From Terrimonas_A sp040509495 (GTDB lineage: Bacteria > Bacteroidota > Bacteroidia > Chitinophagales > Chitinophagaceae): a stretch of 26,045 nt of DNA. Every line of letters begins with the position of its first letter. Within the stretch, counting starts at the first letter, position 1. Where the stretch lies: the NCBI GenBank assembly GCA_040509495.1, contig JBEVKW010000061.1, positions 1 to 26,045 on the forward strand. Reading direction: 5' to 3'. Below are positions 15,677 to 22,902 of the stretch, piece by piece. The notes beneath the pieces were generated by a model. That model was not told the origin of the DNA. It saw only the letters and a list, made by a program, of their open reading frames with translations, and did not search any database. A program made the translations under genes and the position numbers.

Positions 15677-17083
15677 CTATACGTTCTTCTCCCTTCTCAG
15701 AACGATCTCTTTGGAGATCCCAAGTTTTTTTATCCTTGAATTCAGTGTACTTACATTTACATCCAGAATTTCTGCTGCACCCCCGCGGCCCGCAATTTTC
15801 CAGTTACAGCTTTCCAGGACTGAGATGATATGATCCCGTTCATTTTCGGTCATAGTCTTCAGTGTGGATGGCGCGGTTACCGCCGGCGTTTTTCCCTTCT
15901 GCGTTGTCTGCCAGTGCAGGCTCTCGATCTGCTGTCCTTCGGCGAGTAAAACCGCCCGTTCGATCAGGTTTTGCAATTCGCGTACATTCCCAGGCCAGTT
16001 ATGTTGCAGCAGGGCATCCTCCACCCGTGCAGCAAACCCGCTGATGAGTTTTCCCTGGGCGGCTGCATGCATTTTCAGAAAATGATGCGCCAGTGGCAGG
16101 ATGTCTTCCCTTCTTTCCCGCAACGGCGGCAGTTCAAGCGGAAATACATTCAACCTGTAATAAAGATCTACCCGGAAATTATTGGCGGCTACTTCTTCTT
16201 CCAGGTTACGATTTGTTGCTGCAACCACGCGCACATTCACTTTTCGCGTTTCCCCGCCAACACTTTCAATTTCCTTTTCCTGTAGAACACGAAGAAATTT
16301 TGCCTGTACATCCATCGGAAGTTCCCCGATCTCATCCAGGAATATGGTGCCTTCGTTTGCTTGTTCAAACTTGCCGATACGTTTTCCTGTGGCGCCGGTG
16401 AATGCACCTTTCTCATGTCCGAACAATTCAGATTCTATCAGGTTCGCCGGCAATGCCGCACAATTCACCACTACCAGGGGCTTATGTTTGCGTGGTGAAT
16501 TTTCATGAATGGCTTTCGCAACAAGCTCCTTGCCCGTGCCGTTCTCGCCAAGTATCAGTACGGAAGTATTCGACTGGCTAACGATCTTAATATTCTTCAG
16601 TAAGTCTTGTATTCCCCTGCTTTCTCCAATGATAGTGCGGATCTCTTCCGCTTTTACAACCTGCTTCAGCGTTGTTCCGGGATCACCTGAAGCCATGCTT
16701 TTCTTTTCCTGCCGCTGCTGATAGAGATACCAGGCCACGTCCAACATTACCAGTACATCTTTTTTGCGGAATGGTTTCACCAGGAAACCATAAGGCTGAG
16801 TTGCTTTGGCGGCATCGAGCACTTCCTTATTGGAATTAGCGGATATGTATACGAATGGAATATTCCGGTTTTCGAGAGTTTTAGCAAGATCGATCCCTGT
16901 TAGTTCACCCTGCAGAAAAATATCAATCAACACGAGATCCGGCCGTTCTTTCTCAACGATCGACAGCGCGATCGGCACCGATCTGGCAATAGAGCAAACC
17001 TCGTAGCCTGCGCCTTTCAGGATCAGCTTTAGATTGTTTGCTTCAATAAACTGGTCTTCTACGATAAGCAGTTTGGTGTTCAT
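15677..17083 (-). CDS. NtrC-type sigma-54 response regulator
   Basis: A 468-residue enhancer-binding protein that activates sigma-54 RNA polymerase by ATP hydrolysis. Domains: receiver (1-120) with phospho-acceptor Asp54 in LVLIDIF and Lys103 in FLVKPF; linker; AAA+ domain (about 148-375) with Walker A GENGTGKE (179-186), the sigma-54-contacting loop GAFTGA (226-231) and Walker B GTIFLDEIGELP; and a Fis-type HTH at the end (GGAAEILDVNVSTLNSRIKK). All motifs needed for sigma-54 activation are intact. The ATG at 17083 overlaps the kinase's TGA as ATGA, so the two are translationally coupled; starting at 17146 would add 21 non-domain residues. It should be phosphorylated by the TPR kinase upstream. 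Targets are unknown; one weak -24/-12-like site lies at 19902-19917. Confidence 0.95.
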   Translation of the reverse strand: MNTKLLIVEDQFIEANNLKLILKGAGYEVCSIARSVPIALSIVEKERPDLVLIDIFLQGELTGIDLAKTLENRNIPFVYISANSNKEVLDAAKATQPYGFLVKPFRKKDVLVMLDVAWYLYQQRQEKKSMASGDPGTTLKQVVKAEEIRTIIGESRGIQDLLKNIKIVSQSNTSVLILGENGTGKELVAKAIHENSPRKHKPLVVVNCAALPANLIESELFGHEKGAFTGATGKRIGKFEQANEGTIFLDEIGELPMDVQAKFLRVLQEKEIESVGGETRKVNVRVVAATNRNLEEEVAANNFRVDLYYRLNVFPLELPPLRERREDILPLAHHFLKMHAAAQGKLISGFAARVEDALLQHNWPGNVRELQNLIERAVLLAEGQQIESLHWQTTQKGKTPAVTAPSTLKTMTENERDHIISVLESCNWKIAGRGGAAEILDVNVSTLNSRIKKLGISKEIVLRREKNV

Positions 17084-19605
17084 AGCAGCGTTGGGGATTC
17101 GTTGAGTTGATAGCGCCGATCTGCAGGCGTTTCCGCCAGATCGCATTTGAAGGTAAGGGTGATTTTTGTACCACCGGCATTTTCAAATTCAATTTTTCCG
17201 TTCAGATCTTCGCTTAGCCCTTTTATAAGTTCAACCCCAAGTGAATTAAGCTTTTTTTCCTGGATGTCATCCGGGATGCCGATTCCATTGTCTGCCACGA
17301 TCAGTTCTACCTCTGGCCCGTTCAGATGAAGGTCGATCCGGATCATGCCCTTCCGCTTTCCGGGAAAAGCGTATTTGATAGAATTGGTAACGGCTTCATT
17401 CACGATCAGGGCAACCGGGATAGCCTTCGAGGTGTCCAGTTCCAGCGGGTCGATATCGAGGTCGAAAACAATTCCCTGGGAAAGATCAAAACTATCTTTC
17501 AGGTAACAGATGAATTCAGGAAGATACTGGTGCATTGCAATGCTCTGCAGATTATCTGTCTGATAGAGCTTCTGGTGGATCAGTGACATGGCATATACGC
17601 GATGCTGACTATTCTCAATTGCTTTCAATGCATCATTTTGCAGAAATGTTGCCTGAGATTCGAGCAGGCAGATGATCGTGTGGAGATTATTTTTTACGCG
17701 ATGATGAACTTCTTTCAGTAGCCATTCTTTTTCTTTCAGCAGATGATGAAGCTGATCATTCTTGGAAATGATCAGCGTATTGGCTCTTTGCTTTTGCCTG
17801 TACTGACGGTAGGCAAGTGCTCCAAGTAGAAGAAAAATAAGGGCCGCTCCGAGAGTGATGTTGCGGATGAATTTTTCCTGCTTCAAGTTCTCCTGGCGAA
17901 GTATTTCGTTTTGCTGAAATGCTTTTATCTGCTGATCTTTTGATTCAATGTCCAATTCCTTTTTCTTGGTTTCAAAGGATACCTGCAGATTCAATACTTG
18001 CCTCGTTTTATCTACGTCGAAGATGGAATCTTTCAATTGCACGTATCGCCCATAGCTGCGAAGTGCGGTGGCATGATCTCCATTTGCGGAATCTACCTTG
18101 TATTGCAAACGCCAAAGATCCCTCAGCAGTGCTTGTGTATGGAATTTGTTGGAAGGGAACAGATCAGCATTAAGCGCTTTCTGGATATAATTTGAAGCGG
18201 CTTTGAACCGGCCTCGTGATACATAAAAATCAGCGATCTTATGATAAGCTTCCGCGCCTGTAACAGAAACCGGCAGAACGATCACTTCGCGGCTTCTCAG
18301 TTTTTGAGCCTGCTCATCAAGTTTCATCATTTCAAGATAATATCGCTCTGCTGTTGCATCGTCTTTCATAGCAGCATAACTATCCCCTTTGGCTGCTGCT
18401 ACGGATTCTTTGTCGGCCGGACTCACCGGGGGATATTTTTTTTCGAACGACCTGATGAAGTTGAGCGCCACTTCGGGTTTGTCAAGATGGATGTATTGCT
18501 CTGCGATCTTTCTGGCAACGTAGAACCGCCATAGTTTGGTGCCTTCTGTTTTTTGAAAGTGCATCAGGCTTTTTTCATGTTCGCGATTTTCGCTGTAGAT
18601 GGTGCCAAGGATCACATTCACAATTACATCTTCCTTGCCGCCCATGTCACGAAAGTTTTTTTCCGCATCAAGTGTATAGGTAAGCGATTCGTCAAAGTTT
18701 CCCTGGGCATAAGCGATCCACGCGAGTGAACGGGTATCGTTGAATGTCTTTTTGATCCCGGCGAGCTTCCGGAGCCGTAATGATTCGAGATGTATTTTCT
18801 TTGCGGTATCGAAAGCTGCATGATAAATATATACGCCTCCCATATTCCCAAGGGATTCTATTACTTTGGCGGTATCCCTTAATGCCCTGTATATTTTGCG
18901 TGCGTTGTCATGGGCCTCCATCTGGTCTGAAAGCGTACTGTCTGTATCAGGCATGTAAAGCCCAAGTTCAGACCATATATGGGCTTCAGCCGCACTGTCT
19001 TTGTTACGCTGATGATCCGAAATGATCTGGTGGAAGGAGTTCTTTGCTTTGGCAAATTCTCCAGCTGAAAAATAATATTTACCCAATGCAATCAGGCTTT
19101 CATGTTTCCATTTGTCCGACTTTATCGACCTGGCAAGATCCAGCGCCCGGGTAAAATATTTAAAGGAAGTATCCAGGTCATGTTTTTCAAGAGCGGGCTT
19201 GAAAAGGAAATATTCACCTATGACAATATTCAGGCGGGATTGCTGATCCGTGGAAGCCAGGGGAAGAAGTGCTCTCGCCTTATCGTACATTTTGTCGTGA
19301 ACATATATGCGACAGAGATTGAAGGTGCCTTCGTTATATCCTTTTGTGAACTTCAATTCTTTTGCAAGTTGTCGCGCTTTCTCCGCATAGAAAACTATAC
19401 TATCCCTGTTTCTGGTGCTACGCCAGTGAAAGTCGGCAAGTTCTACCAGGAGGTATACCTTGTTGGTATCAATTTTTGATTCGGCGAGTTCTTTCATCAA
19501 AACCGCAAAGCGGACTTCCGAATTCTGCTCTGGTCGTTTTTTTTGCGACTGCACCGGCAAAACGTACGGGAGTAAGAAAAATAAAAGGAAAAATTCTTTT
19601 TTCAT
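17080..19605 (-). CDS. TPR-repeat HisKA_2-type sensor histidine kinase
   Basis: An 841-residue kinase. A signal peptide (MKKEFFLLFFLLPYVLPVQS) precedes about 540 residues of helical TPR-like repeats (for example SLIALGKYYFSAGEFAKAKN, KIADFYVSRGRFKAASNYIQ), presumably periplasmic. One membrane helix follows (NITLGAALIFLLLGALAYRQ), then a short coiled coil. The dimerisation/phospho-acceptor domain is of the HisKA_2 type, KEVHHRVKNNLHTI with His634/635. HATPase_c has VNEAVTNSIKYAF and DNGIGIPDD. The chosen ATG at 19605 begins the signal peptide; nine in-frame residues upstream do not. The TGA overlaps the regulator's ATG. TPR sensors of this layout commonly read protein or peptide interactions, but no ligand is known here. 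Pairing of a HisKA_2 kinase with an NtrC-type activator is notable. Confidence 0.93.
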   Translation of the reverse strand: MKKEFFLLFFLLPYVLPVQSQKKRPEQNSEVRFAVLMKELAESKIDTNKVYLLVELADFHWRSTRNRDSIVFYAEKARQLAKELKFTKGYNEGTFNLCRIYVHDKMYDKARALLPLASTDQQSRLNIVIGEYFLFKPALEKHDLDTSFKYFTRALDLARSIKSDKWKHESLIALGKYYFSAGEFAKAKNSFHQIISDHQRNKDSAAEAHIWSELGLYMPDTDSTLSDQMEAHDNARKIYRALRDTAKVIESLGNMGGVYIYHAAFDTAKKIHLESLRLRKLAGIKKTFNDTRSLAWIAYAQGNFDESLTYTLDAEKNFRDMGGKEDVIVNVILGTIYSENREHEKSLMHFQKTEGTKLWRFYVARKIAEQYIHLDKPEVALNFIRSFEKKYPPVSPADKESVAAAKGDSYAAMKDDATAERYYLEMMKLDEQAQKLRSREVIVLPVSVTGAEAYHKIADFYVSRGRFKAASNYIQKALNADLFPSNKFHTQALLRDLWRLQYKVDSANGDHATALRSYGRYVQLKDSIFDVDKTRQVLNLQVSFETKKKELDIESKDQQIKAFQQNEILRQENLKQEKFIRNITLGAALIFLLLGALAYRQYRQKQRANTLIISKNDQLHHLLKEKEWLLKEVHHRVKNNLHTIICLLESQATFLQNDALKAIENSQHRVYAMSLIHQKLYQTDNLQSIAMHQYLPEFICYLKDSFDLSQGIVFDLDIDPLELDTSKAIPVALIVNEAVTNSIKYAFPGKRKGMIRIDLHLNGPEVELIVADNGIGIPDDIQEKKLNSLGVELIKGLSEDLNGKIEFENAGGTKITLTFKCDLAETPADRRYQLNESPTLL

Positions 19606-19931
19606 TTGCGTCGCGTTTTTCTCATCCGGCACAAATGACCTGGGTGAAGCTGGTTATTACCATTTGAAATACCGGGTAGAGCAATGGCTTCCTGCAGTGG
19701 TGTTGTGCTGGTTTGTTTGATAAATTGGCTGCCTTAAATGTACGCCCCCTTTAACCATTTTTTCTAAAGAAATATCATTTCGTGTACTACCCACGAAATA
19801 ACGATAGGTTTTTCGTGGATCCGTTAAATATCGTTACCTGTTTTCGGATGGGCGGAGTATAATATTATGAAAATCAAAATCTTATAGTATGGCATGTTAC
19901 TTGGCTGGGCTTGTGCACGAAAACATGCACG
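19606..19931. other. Divergent intergenic region with nested dyads
   Basis: About 325 nt between the TPR kinase and the small gene at 19932. Two inverted repeats share a boundary: ATTTCGTG/CACGAAAT at 19777-19784 and 19792-19799, and TAACGATA/TATCGTTA at 19799-19806 and 19829-19836. A further TTTTTCGTGG copy of the first half-site lies inside the second dyad (about 19809-19818). An AT-rich box TATAATATTATG is at about 19859-19870. No exact TAnnTTTG was seen in either direction. The layout suggests operators shared by divergent transcripts. Confidence 0.5.
19902..19917 (+). promoter_or_regulatory. Weak sigma-54-like -24/-12 site
   Basis: TGGC-N8-GTGC-A keeps the obligatory GG-N10-GC spacing and matches four of five bases of the -12 block TTGCA, but only the TGGC of the -24 block TGGCACG. 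Predicted start would be near 19928, just 4 nt before the ATG at 19932, which is uncomfortably short. It is worth noting only because a sigma-54 activator is encoded next door. Confidence 0.2.
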
Positions 19932-20192
19932 ATGAGAAATTATGAATCACTGAACGATGCGATCAGCGACCTGGAGAGCAGAGGGTATACGGAAAGTTTT
20001 GAAGAGGATCAGTATTGTCTCTATTGCCAGGATCTACGCCTGAGGATCACTCCCGAAGAATTTATTGTTGATGAGGTTCACCGGTTCGGTGTAAGTGGCG
20101 AAGGTGGCGGGCGCTGCACATTATACGCTATTTCATCTGGCGAACGATTGAAGGGTGTACTGGTAGATGATTCATCAAAAGCTGCTGACTGA
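19932..20192 (+). CDS. Small conserved Bacteroidota protein ('PRPP synthetase'-labelled family)
   Basis: An 86-residue soluble protein. MRNYESLNDAISDLESRGYT at the start, a CLYC pair in the middle, FIVDEVHRFGVSGEGGG and the ending LYAISSGERLKGVLVDDSS match, as I remember it, a small family widespread in Bacteroidota and often labelled 'phosphoribosylpyrophosphate synthetase'. At under 100 residues without the PRPP loop it cannot be that enzyme, so the label is a likely misannotation. The start at 19932 agrees with the usual N-terminus of the family; a TTG at 19911 would add seven residues. It is transcribed away from the TPR kinase and 159 nt before an alpha/beta hydrolase. Function unknown. 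Confidence 0.8.
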   Translation: MRNYESLNDAISDLESRGYTESFEEDQYCLYCQDLRLRITPEEFIVDEVHRFGVSGEGGGRCTLYAISSGERLKGVLVDDSSKAAD

Positions 20193-20351
20193 TCTGCAGC
20201 ATTTTCAGCAGGAAAGGATATGGTAAGCTGAGCAGTGATTACACCAATGAAAGCAATGAGATAGTCCGCAGTGAGATCTCATCGCCGGTGAAGAAGGCAG
20301 GGATCGGTCCGACACAAATAAAAATCAACATTTACGTTAAAACTCAAACCA

Positions 20352-21125
20352 ATGTCAACAATCAAACAATTTACACTGGGTGCAATGTTTGCATCTTTAT
20401 TGCTTCTTTCAATGGAAGAGGGCAGCAGTCAATCTATCAAAAAAGGCGTGAAGAATATATTACTGGTTCATGGCGCATTCGCGGATGGATCGAGTTATGC
20501 CAAAGTGATTCCGATACTTCAGGCAAAAGGGTATAATGTGATCGCTGTGCAAAATCCGCTTACTTCGCTCGAGGCAGATGTTGCTGCAACAAAACGTGCG
20601 ATTGCGTTGGCTGACGGACCTGTATTGCTGGTAGGCCATTCCTATGGAGGAGTTGTTGTTACCGAGTCAGGCAATGATCCCAAAGTGGCGGGACTTTTAT
20701 ATATCGCTGCGTTGATTCCGGACGAAGGTCAATCGCTCGTTGATGCTGCCAGTAAGTATCCGGCTCCTCCAGGGAATGTGGAAATGAGAAAGGACGCTTC
20801 GGGTTTTATTTCACTGACAGAAGAGGGCATTCATAAATTCTTTGCGCAGGATCTTCCGCCGGCTGAACGTAAAGTGGTATACGCAACGCAAATTCCCTGG
20901 TATGAAGGTGCGACGACAACAAAAGTCAGCAAAGCAGCATGGAAGTCAAAACCGTCCTGGTGCATCGTTGGCATCAGTGATCACATGGTCAATCTTGAAC
21001 TGGCCAGGGCGCAGGTAAAAAGATTAAATGCCACTTCGCTCGAATTGCAATCGAGTCATGTTCCAATGGTATCACAACCTGGTAAAGTTGCTGCGTTTAT
21101 AATGAGTGCAGCGGAAAAACTGTAA
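20352..21125 (+). CDS. Exported alpha/beta hydrolase (serine type)
   Basis: A 257-residue alpha/beta hydrolase with a hydrophobic N-terminus (FTLGAMFASLLLLS) that reads as a signal peptide. Marks: oxyanion-loop region ILLVHGAFADGSS, nucleophile Ser97 in VGHSYGG, and a final SHVPMVSQPGKVAAFI supplying the catalytic His. The acid is probably the Asp in GISDHMV. It resembles the small esterase group commonly annotated 'alpha/beta hydrolase' (EstC or salicylate-esterase-like) of about 230-260 residues. The substrate cannot be named. No TAnnTTTG box was seen in the 159 nt upstream, so it may be read through from the small gene at 19932. The structured gene-free stretch begins after its stop. Confidence 0.88.
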   Translation: MSTIKQFTLGAMFASLLLLSMEEGSSQSIKKGVKNILLVHGAFADGSSYAKVIPILQAKGYNVIAVQNPLTSLEADVAATKRAIALADGPVLLVGHSYGGVVVTESGNDPKVAGLLYIAALIPDEGQSLVDAASKYPAPPGNVEMRKDASGFISLTEEGIHKFFAQDLPPAERKVVYATQIPWYEGATTTKVSKAAWKSKPSWCIVGISDHMVNLELARAQVKRLNATSLELQSSHVPMVSQPGKVAAFIMSAAEKL

Positions 21126-21538
21126 CGAAGCGATGGTGGATGATCGATATGCGATGGTCGGAGCTGCTTATTTTGTTGATATTTCATTGTGTTGTATCAC
21201 CAGGTGTGTAATGCTATGGATCACGGGTATCGACCATCCTGTTCCCGCGGGGCAGGTCCGCTGATCTTACATGTCTGCGTATCGGTTTAAGGGGTCTGCG
21301 CGGCGTGCAGGAAGAGGATGATCAGCGGCTATCCCGCGAGAGTGGCAAACTACCCACGGGCTAGGGTAGAACCGGATCATTAATGTGCATAATGATCCAC
21401 AAAGACGCCGGGTCCGGAGCTTCATAACCGGGATTTGTGCTGGTGTTGTTTTCCCGGTGCAGCTATGATTCGTCGGCCTGGTGTTCTTTTTATTCAGGTT
21501 TATTGGGTTGGTAATACCCGAAATGTAACAGATCTTTT
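21126..21538. other. 413-nt gene-free stretch between two hydrolase genes
   Basis: No frame here looks protein-coding; a 76-codon frame at 21435-21665 overlaps the next gene and has shadow-like composition. The stretch is unusually rich in inverted repeats (see 21246-21398). No TAnnTTTG box was found before the hydrolase at 21539, so the transcript reading that gene may run through this stretch as a long leader. Confidence 0.6.
21246..21398. ncRNA. Candidate structured RNA element or degenerate palindromic repeat
   Basis: Three inverted repeats follow each other. First, 21246-21266 (CGCGGG, six bases, CCGCTGATC) mirrors 21320-21338 (GATCAGCGG, four bases, CCCGCG) across 53 nt. Second, CTACCC/GGGTAG at 21350-21355 and 21364-21369. 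Third, a perfect 9-bp stem GGATCATTA/TAATGATCC at 21374-21382 and 21390-21398. All could fold in one transcript. No known riboswitch signature is visible. Strand is not determined; a protein-binding operator array or remnant mobile repeat are alternatives. Confidence 0.4.
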
Positions 21539-22585
21539 ATGGAGAATCATTTTTATACTCGCCGCAGTTTTATTACGCAGGCAGCAGCAGGAATTGCTGC
21601 GTCGCAGATCGGATCTTTATCCGGCTCGTTGTTTGCTCCATCAGGTAATGGGTATTCAAAAATAAACGCCATGAATTCGTCGATAAAAAAACTTGAACCG
21701 CTCAGATTCATCAATGCAGGTGTGCTCAATATTGCTTATTACGAATCTGGTCCCGCAGACGGCCCTGTTGCCCTGCTGATGCACGGGTTTCCTTACGATG
21801 CTCATAGTTATGTTGATGTGGTGCCGTTGCTGGCGGCGAAAGGCATGCGTGTGATAGTTCCTTATCTGCGGGGTTTTGGGGCGACTACTTTTCTTGATAA
21901 GCAAACCATGCGTTCCGGTGAACAGGCTGCCGTGGGGATGGATCTGATGGAACTGATGACGGCATTGAAAATTGATAAAGCAGTATTGGCAGGGTATGAT
22001 TGGGGTGGCCGTGCCGCTTGTGTGGCAGCGGCTCTGTTTCCTCAAAGGTGTGCCGGACTTGTATGTGTAAACAGTTATCTTATCCAGGATATTGCCAATG
22101 CACAGCAGCCCGTTCTTCCTGAACATGAAGTTCCGCTTTGGTATCAATATTATTTCCACCAGGAAAGAGGCCGGCAGGGGTTGGAAAAATATCGCGCAGA
22201 GATCGCAAAAACATTATGGAAACAATGGTCGCCTCATTGGGATTTTGACGATGCAACTTTTCAACGAACGGCCGCTGCATTTCGAAATCCTGATTACGTT
22301 GATGTGGTGATCCATTCCTACCGCCATCGTTTTGGTCTCGTGAAAGGTGACGCACAATATGAAGCCATACAGCAAAAACTTTCATCACTTCCAAAGATCA
22401 CGGTCCCTTCCATTACCATTGATGGCGATGGCGATGGAGTGGTGGCTGCAACCAATGGTGAGGCAACTGCCAAATTCTTCACTGCTTCGAGAGAACACAT
22501 AGTTATCCCACGTGTGGGACATAACCTTCCACAGGAAGCTCCGGAGGCCTTTGCTGAAGCGGTTGCTAAACTTGCCGGCAAATAG
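21539..22585 (+). CDS. Tat-exported alpha/beta hydrolase with Asp nucleophile (epoxide hydrolase/dehalogenase-like)
   Basis: A 348-residue protein with a twin-arginine-type leader: TRRSF at residues 7-11 followed by ITQAAAGIAASQIG, implying folding in the cytoplasm before export. The body is an alpha/beta hydrolase: oxyanion motif MHGFPYD (His82), nucleophile elbow AGYDWGGRAA with Asp154 in place of Ser, and His328 in VGHNLPQEAPEAF. An Asp nucleophile in G-x-D-W-G-G is the signature of epoxide hydrolases and haloalkane/fluoroacetate dehalogenases. The cap is about 110 residues (about 185-290) and rich in Tyr, Trp and Phe. Which reaction it performs is not decidable from sequence alone. A UUCG-loop terminator lies 60 nt downstream, so the transcript ends here. 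Confidence 0.9.
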   Translation: MENHFYTRRSFITQAAAGIAASQIGSLSGSLFAPSGNGYSKINAMNSSIKKLEPLRFINAGVLNIAYYESGPADGPVALLMHGFPYDAHSYVDVVPLLAAKGMRVIVPYLRGFGATTFLDKQTMRSGEQAAVGMDLMELMTALKIDKAVLAGYDWGGRAACVAAALFPQRCAGLVCVNSYLIQDIANAQQPVLPEHEVPLWYQYYFHQERGRQGLEKYRAEIAKTLWKQWSPHWDFDDATFQRTAAAFRNPDYVDVVIHSYRHRFGLVKGDAQYEAIQQKLSSLPKITVPSITIDGDGDGVVAATNGEATAKFFTASREHIVIPRVGHNLPQEAPEAFAEAVAKLAGK

Positions 22586-22645
22586 TGTGATCAACTTGTT
22601 GCATCTGCAGGAACTGTCGTATGATCCGCATAGCATGTTGAAGAA

Positions 22646-22677
22646 AAAGAGTGCCTTTCGAGGCGCTCTTTGTTTTT
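22646..22677 (+). terminator. Rho-independent terminator with UUCG tetraloop
   Basis: AAAGAGTGCCT and AGGCGCTCTTT pair over 11 bp (one G-U) around a TTCG loop closed by T-A and followed by GTTTTT. It lies 60 nt after the alpha/beta hydrolase stop and separates that gene from the thiamin operon. Confidence 0.9.
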
Positions 22678-22738
22678 AGTGTATGCTGGACTGGTGATCG
22701 GTCATCGCCCTTCCCTGCAATCTCTCCGCCAAATTCCG

Positions 22739-22746
22739 TACCTTCG
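22739..22746 (+). promoter_or_regulatory. Putative -7 promoter element of the thi operon
   Basis: TACCTTCG fits TAnnTTTG with one mismatch. Transcription would start at about 22752-22753, exactly where the first base-paired arm of the TPP riboswitch begins, which supports the assignment. Confidence 0.5.
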
Positions 22747-22751
22747 CTCCG

Positions 22752-22827
22752 GCTTTAGGGGTATTCTGAAAAGAATTGAGAGAGTCCCTTTGAACCTGAT
22801 CCGGATGATACCGGCGTAGGGAAAAGC
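22752..22827 (+). promoter_or_regulatory. TPP riboswitch (THI element)
   Basis: The conserved 3' half is present: CCCTTTGAACCTGATC, CGGATGATACCGG and CGTAGGGAAA. The 5' half has AGGGG, which pairs with CCCTT, a short stem (ATTCT-GAAA-AGAAT), and TTGAGAGAG in place of the usual CTGAGA. P1 is formed by GCTTT (22752-22756) and AAAGC (22823-22827). It controls thiM-thiE-thiD-tenA in response to thiamin pyrophosphate. The 5' sensor block departs slightly from consensus, but the element looks complete. Confidence 0.96.
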
Positions 22828-22832
22828 GTTAC

Positions 22833-22848
22833 ATACTCGCCAGAGTAT
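22833..22848 (+). promoter_or_regulatory. Small hairpin after the TPP aptamer
   Basis: ATACTC-GCCA-GAGTAT is a 6-bp stem five bases after the aptamer, followed by TGTTTGCACTTTTA. The U-tract is broken, so as a terminator it is weak; it may be part of the expression platform. The remaining 54 nt to the thiM ATG show no clear Shine-Dalgarno sequence to be masked. Confidence 0.4.
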
Positions 22849-22902
22849 TGTTTGCACTTTTAATTCAAAGAATCATCCCGGGCCATTAAAATAAATACCG
22901 GA

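Noticed and set aside
15971..16508. Overlapping + strand frames of about 100 codons across the sigma-54 activator
   Set aside because: Several mutually overlapping frames opposite a gene with intact AAA+ motifs; shadow frames.
22752..22827. tRNA or cobalamin riboswitch as explanation of the structured leader
   Set aside because: No cloverleaf or B12-box; the THI-element blocks and downstream thi genes identify a TPP aptamer.
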